From NCBI RefSeq assembly GCF_018687715.1, contig NC_056766.1, positions 24,227,501 through 24,291,500 on the forward strand: a stretch of DNA of 64,000 nucleotides. The letters run 5' to 3'. This document shows, in pieces, positions 1 to 10,821 of this stretch; position 1 is the stretch's first letter, and each line of letters opens with the position of its first letter. This DNA is from Carya illinoinensis. Lineage: Eukaryota > Streptophyta > Magnoliopsida > Fagales > Juglandaceae. Under the pieces are notes generated by a model that was not told the origin of the DNA, searched no databases, and saw only the letters and a list, made by a program, of their open reading frames with translations. Both the position numbers and the translations under genes were made by a program.

Positions 1-90
1 TTGAGCTCTTTTCTATGATTGTAGGCCCAAAGATGAAGATTTGCATGGCTGAGAGCCTAGCCATTAGGCATACATAAGACGATGTCAACA
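1..90 (+). repeat. 3' end of the 5' LTR of Tat-1
   Basis: This is the last ~90 bp of an LTR whose start lies left of the window. It ends in ...TCAACA and is followed directly by a primer-binding site. The same segment, about one base in five different by eye, recurs at 18801-18890 and also ends in ATCAACA. I read the two as the 5' and 3' LTR ends of one plus-oriented element. The divergence makes it the oldest insertion here. Confidence 0.65.
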
Positions 91-91
91 A

Positions 92-109
92 TGGTGCCAT
101 CTGTGGGAC
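92..109 (+). other. primer-binding site of Tat-1
   Basis: The sequence TGGTGCCATCTGTGGGAC begins two bases after the LTR end. It has the form expected of a degenerate tRNA-complementary PBS in plant Tat-type gypsy elements. The position supports the identification; the primer tRNA was not determined. Confidence 0.5.
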
Positions 110-140
110 TTGAAAAGAAAATTTTTTACGTGTTCTTCGT

Positions 141-1173
141 ATGCTTGCTAGGACCCGTTCTCAGTTAGTACAGGATCAAGAAGAGGCAACATCCGCAAAC
201 ATGTAGGCAAGGATAGTCGGGATGGAGCAGCTCGTAGAAAATTTGACTAATGAGGTGGATGTTCTTCACAAGGAGAACAAGGCCCTTAAGGACGACAATA
301 AAGATTTAGCATACCATAGAGATCCTAGCACTAGTGAACACCAGGACTCTAGGCAGGAGGAGGGCGACGACAACGAGCAGGAATAAAGGAAGAGCATACA
401 AGACGAACTCCACAACCTTAAAGGGAAATATGAGCAGATGAAGAAGAAGATGGGTAACTCGTCATCAGTGGATCAAAATCTGGTCAACATGGGCTTGCCT
501 TACAGCACGAAGGTGATGGCAATCCCACTATCGTCAAAATTTTGGGTTCCCCCCATGGAGGTGTACGATAGGACTTGAGACCTGGTGGAACATTTTGAAA
601 CATTCAAGGCACATATGACCCTGTATGGGTTCCCTGGGGGGGTGGCTTGTAGAGCCTTCTAGTTGACTCTAAGAGGATTAGCAAGGATGTGGTTTAGCTC
701 CCTAACACCCCCTCGTCTGTTCCTCACCCACTTCATGGCTAGTAAAAGGAGAAGGCACCCAACAACATTTCTCCTCACTATCAAACATAGGGAAGACGAG
801 AGCCTGAAGACCTACCTAGCCAGGTTTAATAAAGAACAAATCATGGAGGAGGACTAGGATGAGAAGATTACCTTGGCAGCGCTCCTAGAGGGAGTATGGC
901 CCCGATCCACATTCATGGCAGAGTTGGCAAAGAGGACCCCCACGACCCTATGAGAATTCATGAACCAGGTCGATAACTTCATCAATGCCGAAGACACTCT
1001 TGTGCCCTAGCTGAACCAAGGGGAAAGGAACTAGAGCGAGCGGACTGAAAGGGGAAGGCCCCAGCTAAGGCATCTTCCCGTGAAAAAGCTAAATGAAAGG
1101 CACATGAGGTAAGAAAGCCAGAGCCTCCCTTAAGGATTACGACATACTGGCATGACCACTCACAGTTCACCAT
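141..1173 (+). pseudogene. decayed gag of Tat-1 (Ty3/gypsy, Tat-type)
   Basis: One frame opened by the ATG at 141 can be followed for about 1 kb. It has a lysine/glutamate-rich N-terminal part, then the retrotransposon gag (capsid) domain. Landmarks are PPMEVYDRT near 555, RGLARMWFSSL at 672-704, and a stretch ending YLARFNKEQ near 835. In-frame stops occur at 204, 384, 576, 660 and 855, with more beyond. Most are one C-to-T or G-to-A step from a coding codon, as in methylation-driven decay. It lies directly after the PBS as expected. No zinc knuckle or protease can be recognised before the next insertion near 1345. The gene is not functional. Confidence 0.75.
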
Positions 1174-1344
1174 CCAGAGGAACGAGGGTTGATCAATCCA
1201 GGAGGAGAGTCGCTACTGCACCTACCACTAGTCGACCACCCACAATATTGGCAATTGTCGTTCACATTGGGTGGACTAAACAGTGCTAAGGCACACTTTA
1301 TTCCAACGAGTAAAGTAGCCATGGTAGGGGTGCTCCTGAGAGAG

Positions 1345-2083
1345 GAAGTTCATGTTCATATCATGTTATGTTTACATTTATGTTATGTTCAAGCTCACGT
1401 TCATGTTATGTTATGTTCATGTTCACGTTAAGTTTCAAGTTCATGTTTATATCATGTTATGTTCATGTTCATGTTATGTTCAATCTCACGTTCATGTTAT
1501 GTTATGTTCATGTTCACGTTATGTTTTAAGTTGACGTTCATGTCATGTTATGTCCACTTACATGTTATATTCAAGTTCACGTTCATGTTATGTTTTGTTT
1601 ACATTCATATTATGTCTCAAGATAATGTGAATGGACATTGATAGACTAGAAGAGGTTGACTAGATGCCGTAGACACGACTCGGAGCTTATAACTTCCATA
1701 GTTAGCTTTTGAACAGTATTCTGGCCTCGTTAGCCGAGTTACTTGATGAACTTCCTCAATAGTGTATTTTGGTAATGTAAATATAGAGTCTGGTCTCCCA
1801 TGTGTTTTTGCGATTATAGTCTTCTGAGACTCGTACTAAAATTGTGGATGTTTATTTTTTTTAACTATGCTTGGATTGCGATTTAACTATTTGGGATATT
1901 ATAAGTTTGGTGCATAGTATTGTTAAAAAAAAAAAATTATCCACTGCGAATATTGCAAAATCCTAGATACTTGATAGGAATATTGCATCTTATATGTTAT
2001 AAACGGGGGTAGGTAACCTTGTGTTATATGTACCGACGCTTCAGATGTCTGTTCGATCCCAAGCAGAATTTAGAGGTGTCACA
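1345..2083 (+). repeat. truncated LTR, family X copy 1
   Basis: The segment 1920-2083 matches the reverse complement of 7531-7700, including the terminal GGTGTCACA. The 1345-1640 part is a minisatellite built from CATGTTATGTTCATGTTCA-like words, which also appears inverted at 8080-8580. It is therefore the 3' part of the same LTR family as the full copy at 7531-10583, but in plus orientation. The left edge is approximate and no target duplication was found, so it is truncated. The short open frames inside are a by-product of the CATGTT repeat. Confidence 0.6.
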
Positions 2084-2739
2084 GGTGGCTAATGACAAGG
2101 CAGTGAGGATTTATCTAGGCAGGGTGCGATGGTTCATTCGCTAAGATTTGAGTTGTTGTGTATCCCACGACCCCACCAAGTCTGGCAAAATCTCACAAAC
2201 GACTCAGCACGAACCTCGTGACATGCAACACGAAAGCCATCTAGCACAATCAATGCAAGGGAAATGTAATAGGTAGGCATTAATGGCCAACTGCCCAAGA
2301 TCTTCAAAGATTCATGAGCGACACATCGACTACTGCACCAGTTCCATTGGGAAACCCAAGGCCACTGCATGGCGAAAGAATCAAAGCTTGAAATGTGAGG
2401 CCTCAAGCCTATTTGGGCAAGGGGATCTCGTGCAGCAAGGCTTGCTAAATGAAGCAAGCAGTGGGATGAGTAGAAGCTAAAAATACGGAGGGACAATTGC
2501 AGCACAGAACGAGCACATGGTTATATGACAAAGAGCAAAAGGTATATGCAAAGTACAATGACACCTGGGACATCGCAGTTTATATAGATAAGGATCTAAA
2601 CTTAAAGAAGCTACACCACACTATGTAAAAAAAATTAGATCAGTCAAGGGAGGTAGCGGGGCCCATCTCAAAGTTAGTAGGGCCACCCTTGAAAGCACTT
2701 GGGTCAGGCTGGTGCTGGGTGGGGTCACCTCCCCCTGGA
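2084..2739. other. unassigned stretch inside Tat-1
   Basis: No protein motif was recognised. Tat-1 pol would be expected between gag and the antisense gene but is absent here, so it was probably deleted. A ~40-bp piece near 2240-2280, read on the minus strand, resembles 19690-19740; both contain a GCTAGATGGC-like word. The meaning is unknown. Confidence 0.35.
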
Positions 2740-3600
2740 TCAAAACCCATGACATACCAAGAGGGCGGATTGGAGAATCTTCATCTGTAGGTAGAAAAGT
2801 GTCTGGGATGCTTGTCCAATCTCACCCGCATGATTGAGGGCAACAAGGTCAAGGTTAAGGTTTTCAAAATTAACGGCCCTAAGGTGCGCCTCCAACGCCT
2901 TGAGACTCTCTTGAGGGTTCAGCATGACATAGTCGTGCATCCTCTCAAGGCCTTCAAGATGTCCATAGGACCCAGCTTCATCATGGACGTAGAAGGCCCT
3001 TCCTAGCTGGTCACTTGCATGAGTAGTGACCTACTACACCTGAGACGAGTCGCTCTGAAGATCTTGGATAAACACATCTTGACCATCTATCCTCTTTTGG
3101 GCCATGACTTCTGAAGCGAGTCTTGCGACTCTTGTAGCTTACTTAGCCCACTCCCTAGCCATCGCCATCTCCATGTCCAAATAATTTCTCTCCTCCCTCT
3201 CCCCGCTCGTGTAATGAAGGGTTGTCATCACCTTTGATCAAAGCTCCAGGTTTTCTCTCTCGACATTCTCCCAGCTACTCACGATATGCTCAGCTAGCTA
3301 GCTAGTCGATCCCCTACAGCCCTCACAACATGAAGTAGAAAGGTGAGGGCGAAAAAGATGAAAGAAAGAGAGTAGGATTACAGAAGAACATGAAGCAAGG
3401 AAAGAATTCTGAGAGAAGGTTTCACAATGATCTAGACACCCACTCTAGGGACTTCATTCACTTGGACTTACCATCGAGATGGGGAGAAGTAGGGATGGCC
3501 ACGTCCAAGACACCCAAAGGGGCTAATCTTTGGTCCAACTCTGCATCCTCAGCATTGTTTAGGTGCCCCTTGTCCAACATGCAGCTAGAAGAAGCAGGAA

Positions 3601-4317
3601 TGATGGGCTCCAAGATGAACTGAGTCTTAAAGATCCTTTGCAAGTTCCAAATGGGGCAATCAAAAGATCAAGAGCTAAGAAGAGCAGGGGAGCAATGCAA
3701 GGATTGGTGCAATCCACTTGGGACATGTCTAGCAAGAGCCCAATATTCAAGATAGGCTTGAGAGAAGAATATCCAGTTTTCATCCATGTGATACAAGCAA
3801 TGAAAGAGTGCAACATAAATTATGGCCCATTATTATGTTTATGTGATTAAAGGCCTTGGACTTATTCAATTCATTTAAATGACTTATTTTATTAGTTTAA
3901 AATAATTAGATTTATTATGAGAAGAACTTAAGGGCATGTTGAGAAATGAACTAGAGTTTCAAGAGGGTTAATGTAGTCGAGTTACTATAACATGACACTG
4001 TAGTGGCAGCACTATTCACTCAGGGGCAATTGATGAATTTTATTCATTGTAAGTTGAGTTTACTCCTCTTGTTCTTGATTGAACTTTTAAACTTATCAAA
4101 GGTAAATCACAACTTTTGTGGCGTTCCTCCATTGTAATCTGGGTTCTTGAGTCAGGTTCTTCAACGGGTCTAGATTTTAATATAATCTAGGTTCTTGAAA
4201 CGAGTTCCTCAATGGGTCTAGATTTTTCCATCCATTGACTTGATTTTGGCTTGCTTGGGGTGAGTTTTCAAATTCATTTGTGGGTTCAAGGGATTCCAAT
4301 TTCTGCGGGTTCATATA
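3601..4317 (+). repeat. 5' LTR of the CRM-like element
   Basis: It begins TGATGGGCTCCAAGAT and ends GGGTTCATATA. It aligns along its length with 10822-11653 but lacks about 115 bp present there at roughly 11270-11385. That part of the second LTR includes the TTTAAATACTC word, a possible TATA region, so this LTR may have lost its promoter. Confidence 0.8.
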
Positions 4318-4320
4318 ATT

Positions 4321-4333
4321 TGGTATTTAGAGC
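4321..4333 (+). other. PBS of the CRM-like element
   Basis: TGGTATTTAGAGC starts four bases after the LTR end. It differs by two bases over the TGGTATCAGAGC core complementary to initiator methionine tRNA. Confidence 0.7.
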
Positions 4334-5260
4334 AAGGTTTCCAATTAGGTTTGATTCTATCTTTTAATTCTTACATCTTTAAATTTAATTCTAGGGATTC
4401 ATTGTTCTAGGGTTATAAAAAAAAAAGTGTAGAAATTTTCTTGTTCCTATTACTGCCGAATTACTCTATCATTAGGGTTCTTTGTGTTTTGGTCTTGGGC
4501 TGCCATATTGATTAGGGGCCAAAAATTGCATCATCATTAGGATTTCTGAATTCTAGGGCTTCTTGCATCTTTGAATTGTCAATTGCTTATAGTTCCATTT
4601 CATTTTTTCCTTATACTTTTTTCAATTCTTGTGTGTGTGTGTTTGAATTCAATTGTTTGAGTTACACAATTGAATATTGTTGTTTGTGATTAAATTAGTG
4701 AGAAAAGAAAAGAAAAGAAAAGAAAAGAAAAGAAAGGAAAGTAAAATTTCAAAAAAAATTCGAAAAAAAAAATAGAAGAATTTTTTTGTTTTGATTGAGC
4801 CTTATTATCAAAGGGGTTGAATACATATCATTATAGTTGGTATCTTGTCATGTGATTACTCTTTCCCTCATATATTTTCTTGATTCTCGTGTCATTTTAT
4901 TCCTTCTGTGTTTCTCTTGTTCTTGTTTCTTGGATCTAATTATTAGTTGGAATAAAACAAGGTTGTATTATCTTGATTGAGTTCAATTGGTTTTTAAAGA
5001 ACTTAAGTGGGAAAACTCTTGAGGTAAAAGGCAAGAGAGTGTGTGATCATTATCGGAAAAAAGCCAATTAAGAGTGAAACACGAGTGAAAGGCCATTATT
5101 CAAGCATAAACACGTAAGGGAGTGCGTGAGATTTTTACCACTAACATTCTTTTTTGGTGTAGCACATTAGGATGCCTCATAATAGTGACTCAACACTGCA
5201 GGGGTGACAGACGATTGATTCTTTGTGTTGTTGCAGTCCATGTAACAAAAGTTTGAATAG
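4334..5260 (+). other. leader of the CRM-like element; gag largely missing
   Basis: This is AT-rich untranslated leader with an (AAAAG)n microsatellite at 4700-4740 and a short (GT)n at 4631-4641. No gag capsid or zinc-knuckle motif was seen, so most of gag appears deleted between the leader and the protease remnant. Confidence 0.5.
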
Positions 5261-5845
5261 TTGAACATGGTGTTGGGGGAAGTGAGGGATATGATGGATC
5301 AACAAGGTGCAGTGATTAGAAATCTGCAAAATGAGAAAGATAGGAGGAGACATGAGCCTAGTATTGAACATGAGTATAAGAATGAAAAGTATGGTGGGTC
5401 TCTTGTTGTCGTCAGGTGTGCTCTCAATACACAAATTAAGATGGATGCACAGAGTAGCAAAGAGAACATTTTTCATACTAGATGCCACATCAACAATAAG
5501 GTTTGTAGTATGATCATTGATGGAGGGAGTTGTACTAATGTGGCTAGCACTACTTTAGTTGAGAAATTGAATTTACCTACCATGAAACACCCTAGACCAT
5601 ACATGTTACACTAGTTGAATAATTGTGGGGAGATTAGGGTAAATAAGCAAGTGCTAGTTTCTTTTTCAATTAGAAAGTACAAGGATGAGGTGCTTTGTCA
5701 TATAGTGCCTATGCATGCTGGCCATATCCTGTTGGGGAGATCGTGGCAGTGTGATAGGAAAGTGATCCTTGATGGGTTCAGGAACATGTACAGTTTTGAA
5801 AAGAATGGAAAAATAATCAAACTTGCTCCTTTAACTCCAACATAG
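5261..5845 (+). pseudogene. gag C-terminus and aspartic protease remnant of the CRM-like element
   Basis: The frame is continuous except for a stop at 5612-5614. The first part (5261-5611) has a charged N-terminus, then ENIFHTRCHINNKVC and the protease core IIDGGSCTNVAS; DGG takes the place of the usual D[ST]G. The second part (5615-5845) continues with VNKQVLVSFSI, VPMHAGHILLGRSWQCD and a short tail. This order is what is expected just upstream of reverse transcriptase in this lineage. The stop and the missing gag make it inactive. Confidence 0.7.
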
Positions 5846-5875
5846 GTCCATGGGATCAACTGAAGCTGAGAAGTA

Positions 5876-6212
5876 AGGTTGATAAAAAAAGAAAGAGTGA
5901 AAGTGAGGTTAATCAAAAAAGAAATAGTGAAAGTGAGATTGATAAAAAGAGAGAGAGTAAAAATGAGGTTGAGCAAAAAAGAAAGTGTGGGAGTGAGATT
6001 GAGGAAGAAAGAAATTGTGAAACCTCAAGAAAAAGATAGAATGAGTTGAAAAACAATTGTGAGGCTGTGAGTTCAAAAAAAGATGTTGAAAAAGAGAGTG
6101 AAAGCAAATAGAGTGAAAAGGAGAAAGAGAGTGAAAGAAAAAAAGAGAATGAAAAGAAAAAAGAGAGTTAAAAGAAAAGCGAGAGTGAAGAAAGTGAGAG
6201 AAAAACAAAGAG
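5876..6212 (+). repeat. purine-rich K/E/S linker repeat
   Basis: These are tandem degenerate copies of a ~33-bp word such as AAAAAAGAAAGAGTGAAAGTG. On the plus strand they encode lysine, glutamate and serine runs. The repeat lies between the protease and the start of the reverse transcriptase region, where this lineage has a charged linker. Minus-strand open frames here are only shadows of the skewed composition. Confidence 0.6.
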
Positions 6213-6216
6213 AAAA

Positions 6217-6470
6217 GTGAGTTTTTATGCTAAGGAGAATTTTAATACTAACAAACTTAACGAATCTTTGCCTTCTGTTGTTATCTCTTTATTGCAGGGA
6301 TATGAGGTCGTGTTGCCTAGGGATGTTCTTAGTGGATTGTCACTTATTGAAGGAATAAAGCATCAAATTGATTTTGTGATAGCATTGGAAAATAGGCAAC
6401 ATTACCTTTGGCCAAAAGAATTTGTCCTACATACCAAATATAAGTCCTTGATACACCTGAAAGAATAAGG
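6217..6470 (+). pseudogene. pol linker fused to RNase H by deletion of reverse transcriptase
   Basis: Residues LPSVVISLLQGYEVVLPRDV and GIKHQIDFV are the stretch that normally precedes the reverse transcriptase fingers. At about 6380 the frame passes directly into ALENRQHYLWPKEFVLHT, which belongs to the C-terminal part of RNase H. The whole reverse transcriptase core, including the YxDD site, and the front of RNase H are absent. The junction is in frame, so this is a clean internal deletion. The frame stops at 6466-6468. Confidence 0.75.
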
Positions 6471-6474
6471 TAAG

Positions 6475-7530
6475 TTGACTAGGATGCATACCAAGTGTGA
6501 GGAATGTATTGAGACTTTTCCTCTACTAATCAAGTACACACATAGTAAGGAAACATTTGTTGTTGATGCATTAGCAAGAAGGTTTGACCTTTTTCTTATT
6601 TTAAATACAAAGTTATTAAGATTTGAATATGATAAGAAATTGCATGCTAATGATGATGACTTTGCTAGTGTGTATGGAGTACTTGAGAAAGCATTGTTTG
6701 GTAAGTGCTATAGACTAGATTGGTATTTGTTTAGAGATAATAGACTTTTTGTAACTAATAGTTCTATATATGAGTTGCTTGTGCATGGATGTAGTTTGTT
6801 GGGACATTTTGGTGTAAAGAAAATTTTTGTCGTATTGCACGAACACTTTTGGGAGTATAGTTTGCCATTCATTGAGTTCGCATATAATTGAAGTGGTCAT
6901 TTTGGTGAAAGGAAAACTTTAGATGTGTTTCATGAACATTTGTGGGAGTATCATTTGCCATTCATTGACTTGTTGCATGAACACTTCTTTTGGCCTAAGA
7001 TGAAAAGAGACGTCAATCACATTTGTGGCAGGTGCATTACATGTAGAAAGGCCAAATCTAAAGTGTTGCCACATTGGTTGTATACACCCTTACCCGTTCC
7101 TAGTAAAGCATTGGTAGACATATCCATGGAATTTGTTTTGAGGCTACCTAAGACAAAAAGGGGTAGAGATTGTATTTTTTGGGTTGTGGATAGATTTAGC
7201 AAAATGACATATTTCATTCCATGCCATAAAACTGATGATGCCAAAAACATAGCTGACTTGTTTTTCAGGAAGATGGTGCAACTTCATGGTGTGCCTAAGA
7301 GTATTGTTTTTTATAAGAATGTTAAATTCCTTAGCTACTTTTGGAAGGATTTGTGGGGAAAATTGGGTACTATATTTTTATTTTCCACTACTTGCTATCC
7401 ACAGATTGACAACCAGACTAAAGTAGTTAATAGGATCTTAACTCAACTCTTACGAATTGTTGTTCATAAGAATTTAAAACCTTGGAAGGATTGTTTTCCA
7501 TTTATAGAGTTTGCATATAATAGGACCATG
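6475..7530 (+). pseudogene. RNase H C-terminus and integrase of the CRM-like element, first part
   Basis: The reading begins with the RNase H end (VVDALARRFD), then the integrase zinc-binding region (HFGVKKI..., [11 protein letters not shown] near 7030) and the catalytic core from 7080. The core is damaged: the first catalytic Asp position reads SMEFVLRLP (Glu), and the SDRD motif around the second Asp reads FYKN. A ~93-bp block at 6800-6983 is duplicated in tandem with a stop between the copies. The frame is cut at 7530 by the solo LTR and resumes at 10589. An active integrase is excluded. Confidence 0.75.
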
Positions 7531-8248
7531 TGTGACACCCCCAAATTCCATTTGGGATCGGACAGACATTTGAAGCGTCGAGACATGCAACACAAGGTTA
7601 CCTGCCCTCGTTCATGACATATAAAATGCAATGTTCCTAACATGCATTTAATATTATGCAATATTTGCAGCGGATAATTTTTTTTTTCTTTAGCAATACT
7701 ATGCACCAAACTAAAAATATTCTAAATGCTTAAAACATACTTCATACATAAAGACCCATTGAACAACTAAAATCATCACACTAGTCCAAAATGGTTATGA
7801 TCTGAAAAGTACTGGAGATGCAACTCCATCGTCCAAGTAGTAATTTTATTTAATTACTATATTAACATTGACATCGCACCGTTACTCAGTCGACTGTGTC
7901 TAGTTGGTCAGCTCCTGATTCTCCTTCAGATCCTGTAACAAGATCTACCATTCGGGGGGAATGGTAGTTGGGACTACACATTTGATTACAAATTTCAGTA
8001 AGTTAACAAAAAACTTCCACATAGGCTAATGATGCATGAATGACATTAAAAGCATGAATGCATAATCAAATTCATAAGTAATTAAAGCATAACTTGACGT
8101 ACAACATAGTATAACTGACATAACATAAATTAAAACGTGAACTAAACTTAACTTGACATGAACTTGATCTGAAACTTGACTTAACATGAACTTGCTCTGA
8201 AACTTGACTTAATATAAACGTGATTTGAAACTTATTCTTTAACTGCTT

Positions 8249-8362
8249 AAATACATACTCCACAGTTGTTGTGGCCCCATGTATTCTACGTGTCACAATG
8301 CAGTTAAATACATACTCCACAGTTGTTGTAGCCCCATGTATTCTACGTGTTACAATTGCCGT
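8249..8362. repeat. 57-bp direct repeat, two copies
   Basis: Two adjacent units start at 8249 and 8306, each with AAATACATACTCCACAGTTG and a following CCCCATGTATTCTACGTG word. It is a sub-repeat of the solo LTR. More degenerate units with TGTTGTGACCCC follow to about 8435. Confidence 0.65.
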
Positions 8363-10083
8363 GTCTCACGTAGTGTATGCGTCACAATTGTTGTGACCCC
8401 AAACTTCGCATGCCACAGTTGTTATGGACCCCACGAAACTAAATGTAACACAAGATGAAACGTGACTGGAATACGAAAGGACAGAAGTCCTGACGTAACA
8501 TAACGTGACCTGAACATAACTTGAAAGACATGACCAACTTGAGATAGGGTTATATCGTAACATGACTTAAACATGTAACACACAATATTTCATAACATGA
8601 TATCACATGTAACGGAAACACAATTAACATGACATACTTGCAACAATGAACATGACATGATATACATGTAATAGATGACATATTTAACATGATGTACTTG
8701 CAATATATAGTAATAAGTGACAGAATATCTTGTGTAAGAGATGAAACTCAAGACAATAAATTATGTGTAACTGACAAATATGTGATAACTTGGTATGGAA
8801 TGGCATATATGATAGCACACATACATACACTGTAGTTCCTTTACTTAGCACACATACACAGTAAATTGCTAGTAAGTTAAAAGTTAACTTATATCGATCT
8901 CCGCATTTCTTATAAAAGCTCAAGCTCGATCATGAGGAACTGTAATTAGTGATTCTAAAAGTTAGAACTAAATCATTAATAATTTGAAATATGAAAAAAT
9001 ACTAACTTAAGAGTAAAATTTCCATTATACCCTCTACATGTGAGAAAATGACAATTTTACCCCTAACTTAAGGGTTTTGCATGCTAACTCCAAAAGTCAC
9101 CAAAATTTACATGTCTCATGTAAATTTTATCCTAAACTCAAATATCAATTTATAAAAATTTAAAACTAATCACAACTATTAAAACTCCATAGGGTCGAAA
9201 TTCCCATATGCTATTTGGGTTGATTTTTGTTTCTAACTTGTTTTGATTAACCTTTTGATCTATGACTTATAAAGATGTGATCTTCAAACCAAACCATCAC
9301 ATGATTTAAAAAGATGTCCTAAAACATATATAAGCTTCTAATTTAAGATCACATGGTTAAAAATTAACTAAAATATAAATTTAGCTAAGAACATCATCAC
9401 TTTGGCCTATCCGAATATCTCTTTGCATACAATTTCATATCTTTGAAACTAACATCAAATATCTTCAAAATAATAATACAACATGTATATAAGAGGCTTA
9501 GGATCATTCAATAAAATTATCAAAGCCATTGGAATAGGTTTAAACTACCAAAGATTTAAACTTTCTCAAAACAGAAACTGTTTTTCCTCTTCCAGTTTCT
9601 AAGTTTCTAGATCTAAGAAAATATTTCATCAAAACCTTTTAATCATGCAAAACATATTCGACCAATAATCATATACACATGTTAACAATACTCCATAAAA
9701 ATTTCGGACCAAGATCTATCCATTAGCTTGGTCAAAAACTCCAAACTATAACATATTCTCCAGTTTATCTCCTAGAATGACCTTTCTAGAGTTTAAACAA
9801 TATTTGACTGACAAAATAATCTTTAAATGGAACAAATAATATATCTGCATAAACTACACTAAAAAAGGAACAACTGGTATGAACGATACTTTATGATAAA
9901 ATACTTACAAAAGCTTCAAAATGGGCATGCAAAAGAATACCTAAAAGCTGTCCGAGAGAGTGTTTGGTGTTCTTTCAATGAAAGGTGTAAAGGAAGATGA
10001 TTTCGTGGGGAGTGGCTGGAGTTATTTATGGAAAAAATATGGAAGAGGATGAGGCTGAAGTGAGAGTTGAGTGTTGGTCTCTC

Positions 10084-10300
10084 TTACCCAATAATATCCA
10101 CAAAAATCAGCTCAAGATATTTTTACCCAATAATATCCACAAAAATCAGCTCAAGATATTTTTAACCTATAATATCCACAAAAATCATCTCAAGATAGTT
10201 TTTTACCCAATAATATCCACAAAAATCAGCTCAAGATATTTTTACCCAATAATATCTACAAAATCAGCTCAAGATATTTTTACCCAATAATATCCATAGT
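10084..10300. repeat. ~40-bp tandem repeat, about 5.5 copies
   Basis: Units contain ACCCAATAATATCCACAAAA and CAGCTCAAGATATTTTT. Five full units and one partial unit follow each other with few changes. They lie near the 5' end of the solo LTR in its own orientation, where repeated enhancer-like blocks are common. Regulatory function is unproven. Confidence 0.75.
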
Positions 10301-10588
10301 TTTGAACAGACGTTTCGTCCGAAAATATGAAAAAGAGTTATTGCGCCATAAGACCTTAAATAACCTACCGAGTCTAAAGGCACAAACCATAATACATTTT
10401 GACACTTCTAACTATCTCCAATAATCAAAAATACACTTCTGATATCATAGTGAGTAATAATATTAATTGTGTGGTTAGACTAAAACCTATACGATTAATA
10501 GATTCGTGAAAACTTATGGGGTCTTCACGAGATTCCTAAAGCCAATAGAAATTTCACCATTGAATTTCTAGCGGGCTGTTATACCATG

Positions 10589-10821
10589 TATACTACTATT
10601 TCATATCCTCCTTTTACTCCTTCAACTTTGATACTTTTGCTTGTTGATGACAGAAGTAGTTTGTATGGACTTTTCCAAATTCTTAAGAAAATTAATGATA
10701 CATCATATCCAGTGGATCTTCCAGGTAAGTATCATGTATATGCTACTTTCAATGTTATTGATATTTTTTCCTTTAATGCAGGTGGAGATTTGAGGTCGAA
10801 TCCTTTTGAGGAGAGGGGAAA
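10589..10821 (+). pseudogene. integrase C-terminal part of the CRM-like element, second part, with polypurine tract
   Basis: The frame continues from 7530 after removal of the solo LTR. It shows FQILKKINDTSYPVDLPGKY, then ATFNVIDIFSFNAGGDL and NPFEERGNNG, the usual C-terminal end of this lineage. About 100 residues between the core and this end are missing. The purine run GAGGAGAGGGGAAA at 10808-10821 is the polypurine tract next to the second LTR. Confidence 0.75.

Larger units (their letters stand above)
7531..10583 (-). mobile_element. solo LTR, family X copy 2 (complete)
   Basis: The insertion is flanked by CCATG (7526-7530 and 10584-10588), and removing it restores the integrase frame. 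On the plus strand it starts TGTGACACCCCC. In element orientation it ends ...GGTGTCACA. The other end has decayed from CA to TA. No PBS, polypurine tract or protein domain was found in 3053 bp, so I call it a solo LTR. Matches are copy 1 (1345-2083, opposite strand) and copy 3 (ending 19690, same strand). The interior is AT-rich with three internal repeat zones. Confidence 0.75.

Noticed and set aside
1352..1641. Overlapping 60-80 codon frames of MFMLCYVHVH type
   Set aside because: They are made by the CATGTTATGTTCA minisatellite of an LTR.
5698..6208. Minus-strand Phe/Ser/Leu-rich frames
   Set aside because: They are shadows of the purine-rich linker repeat on the plus strand.
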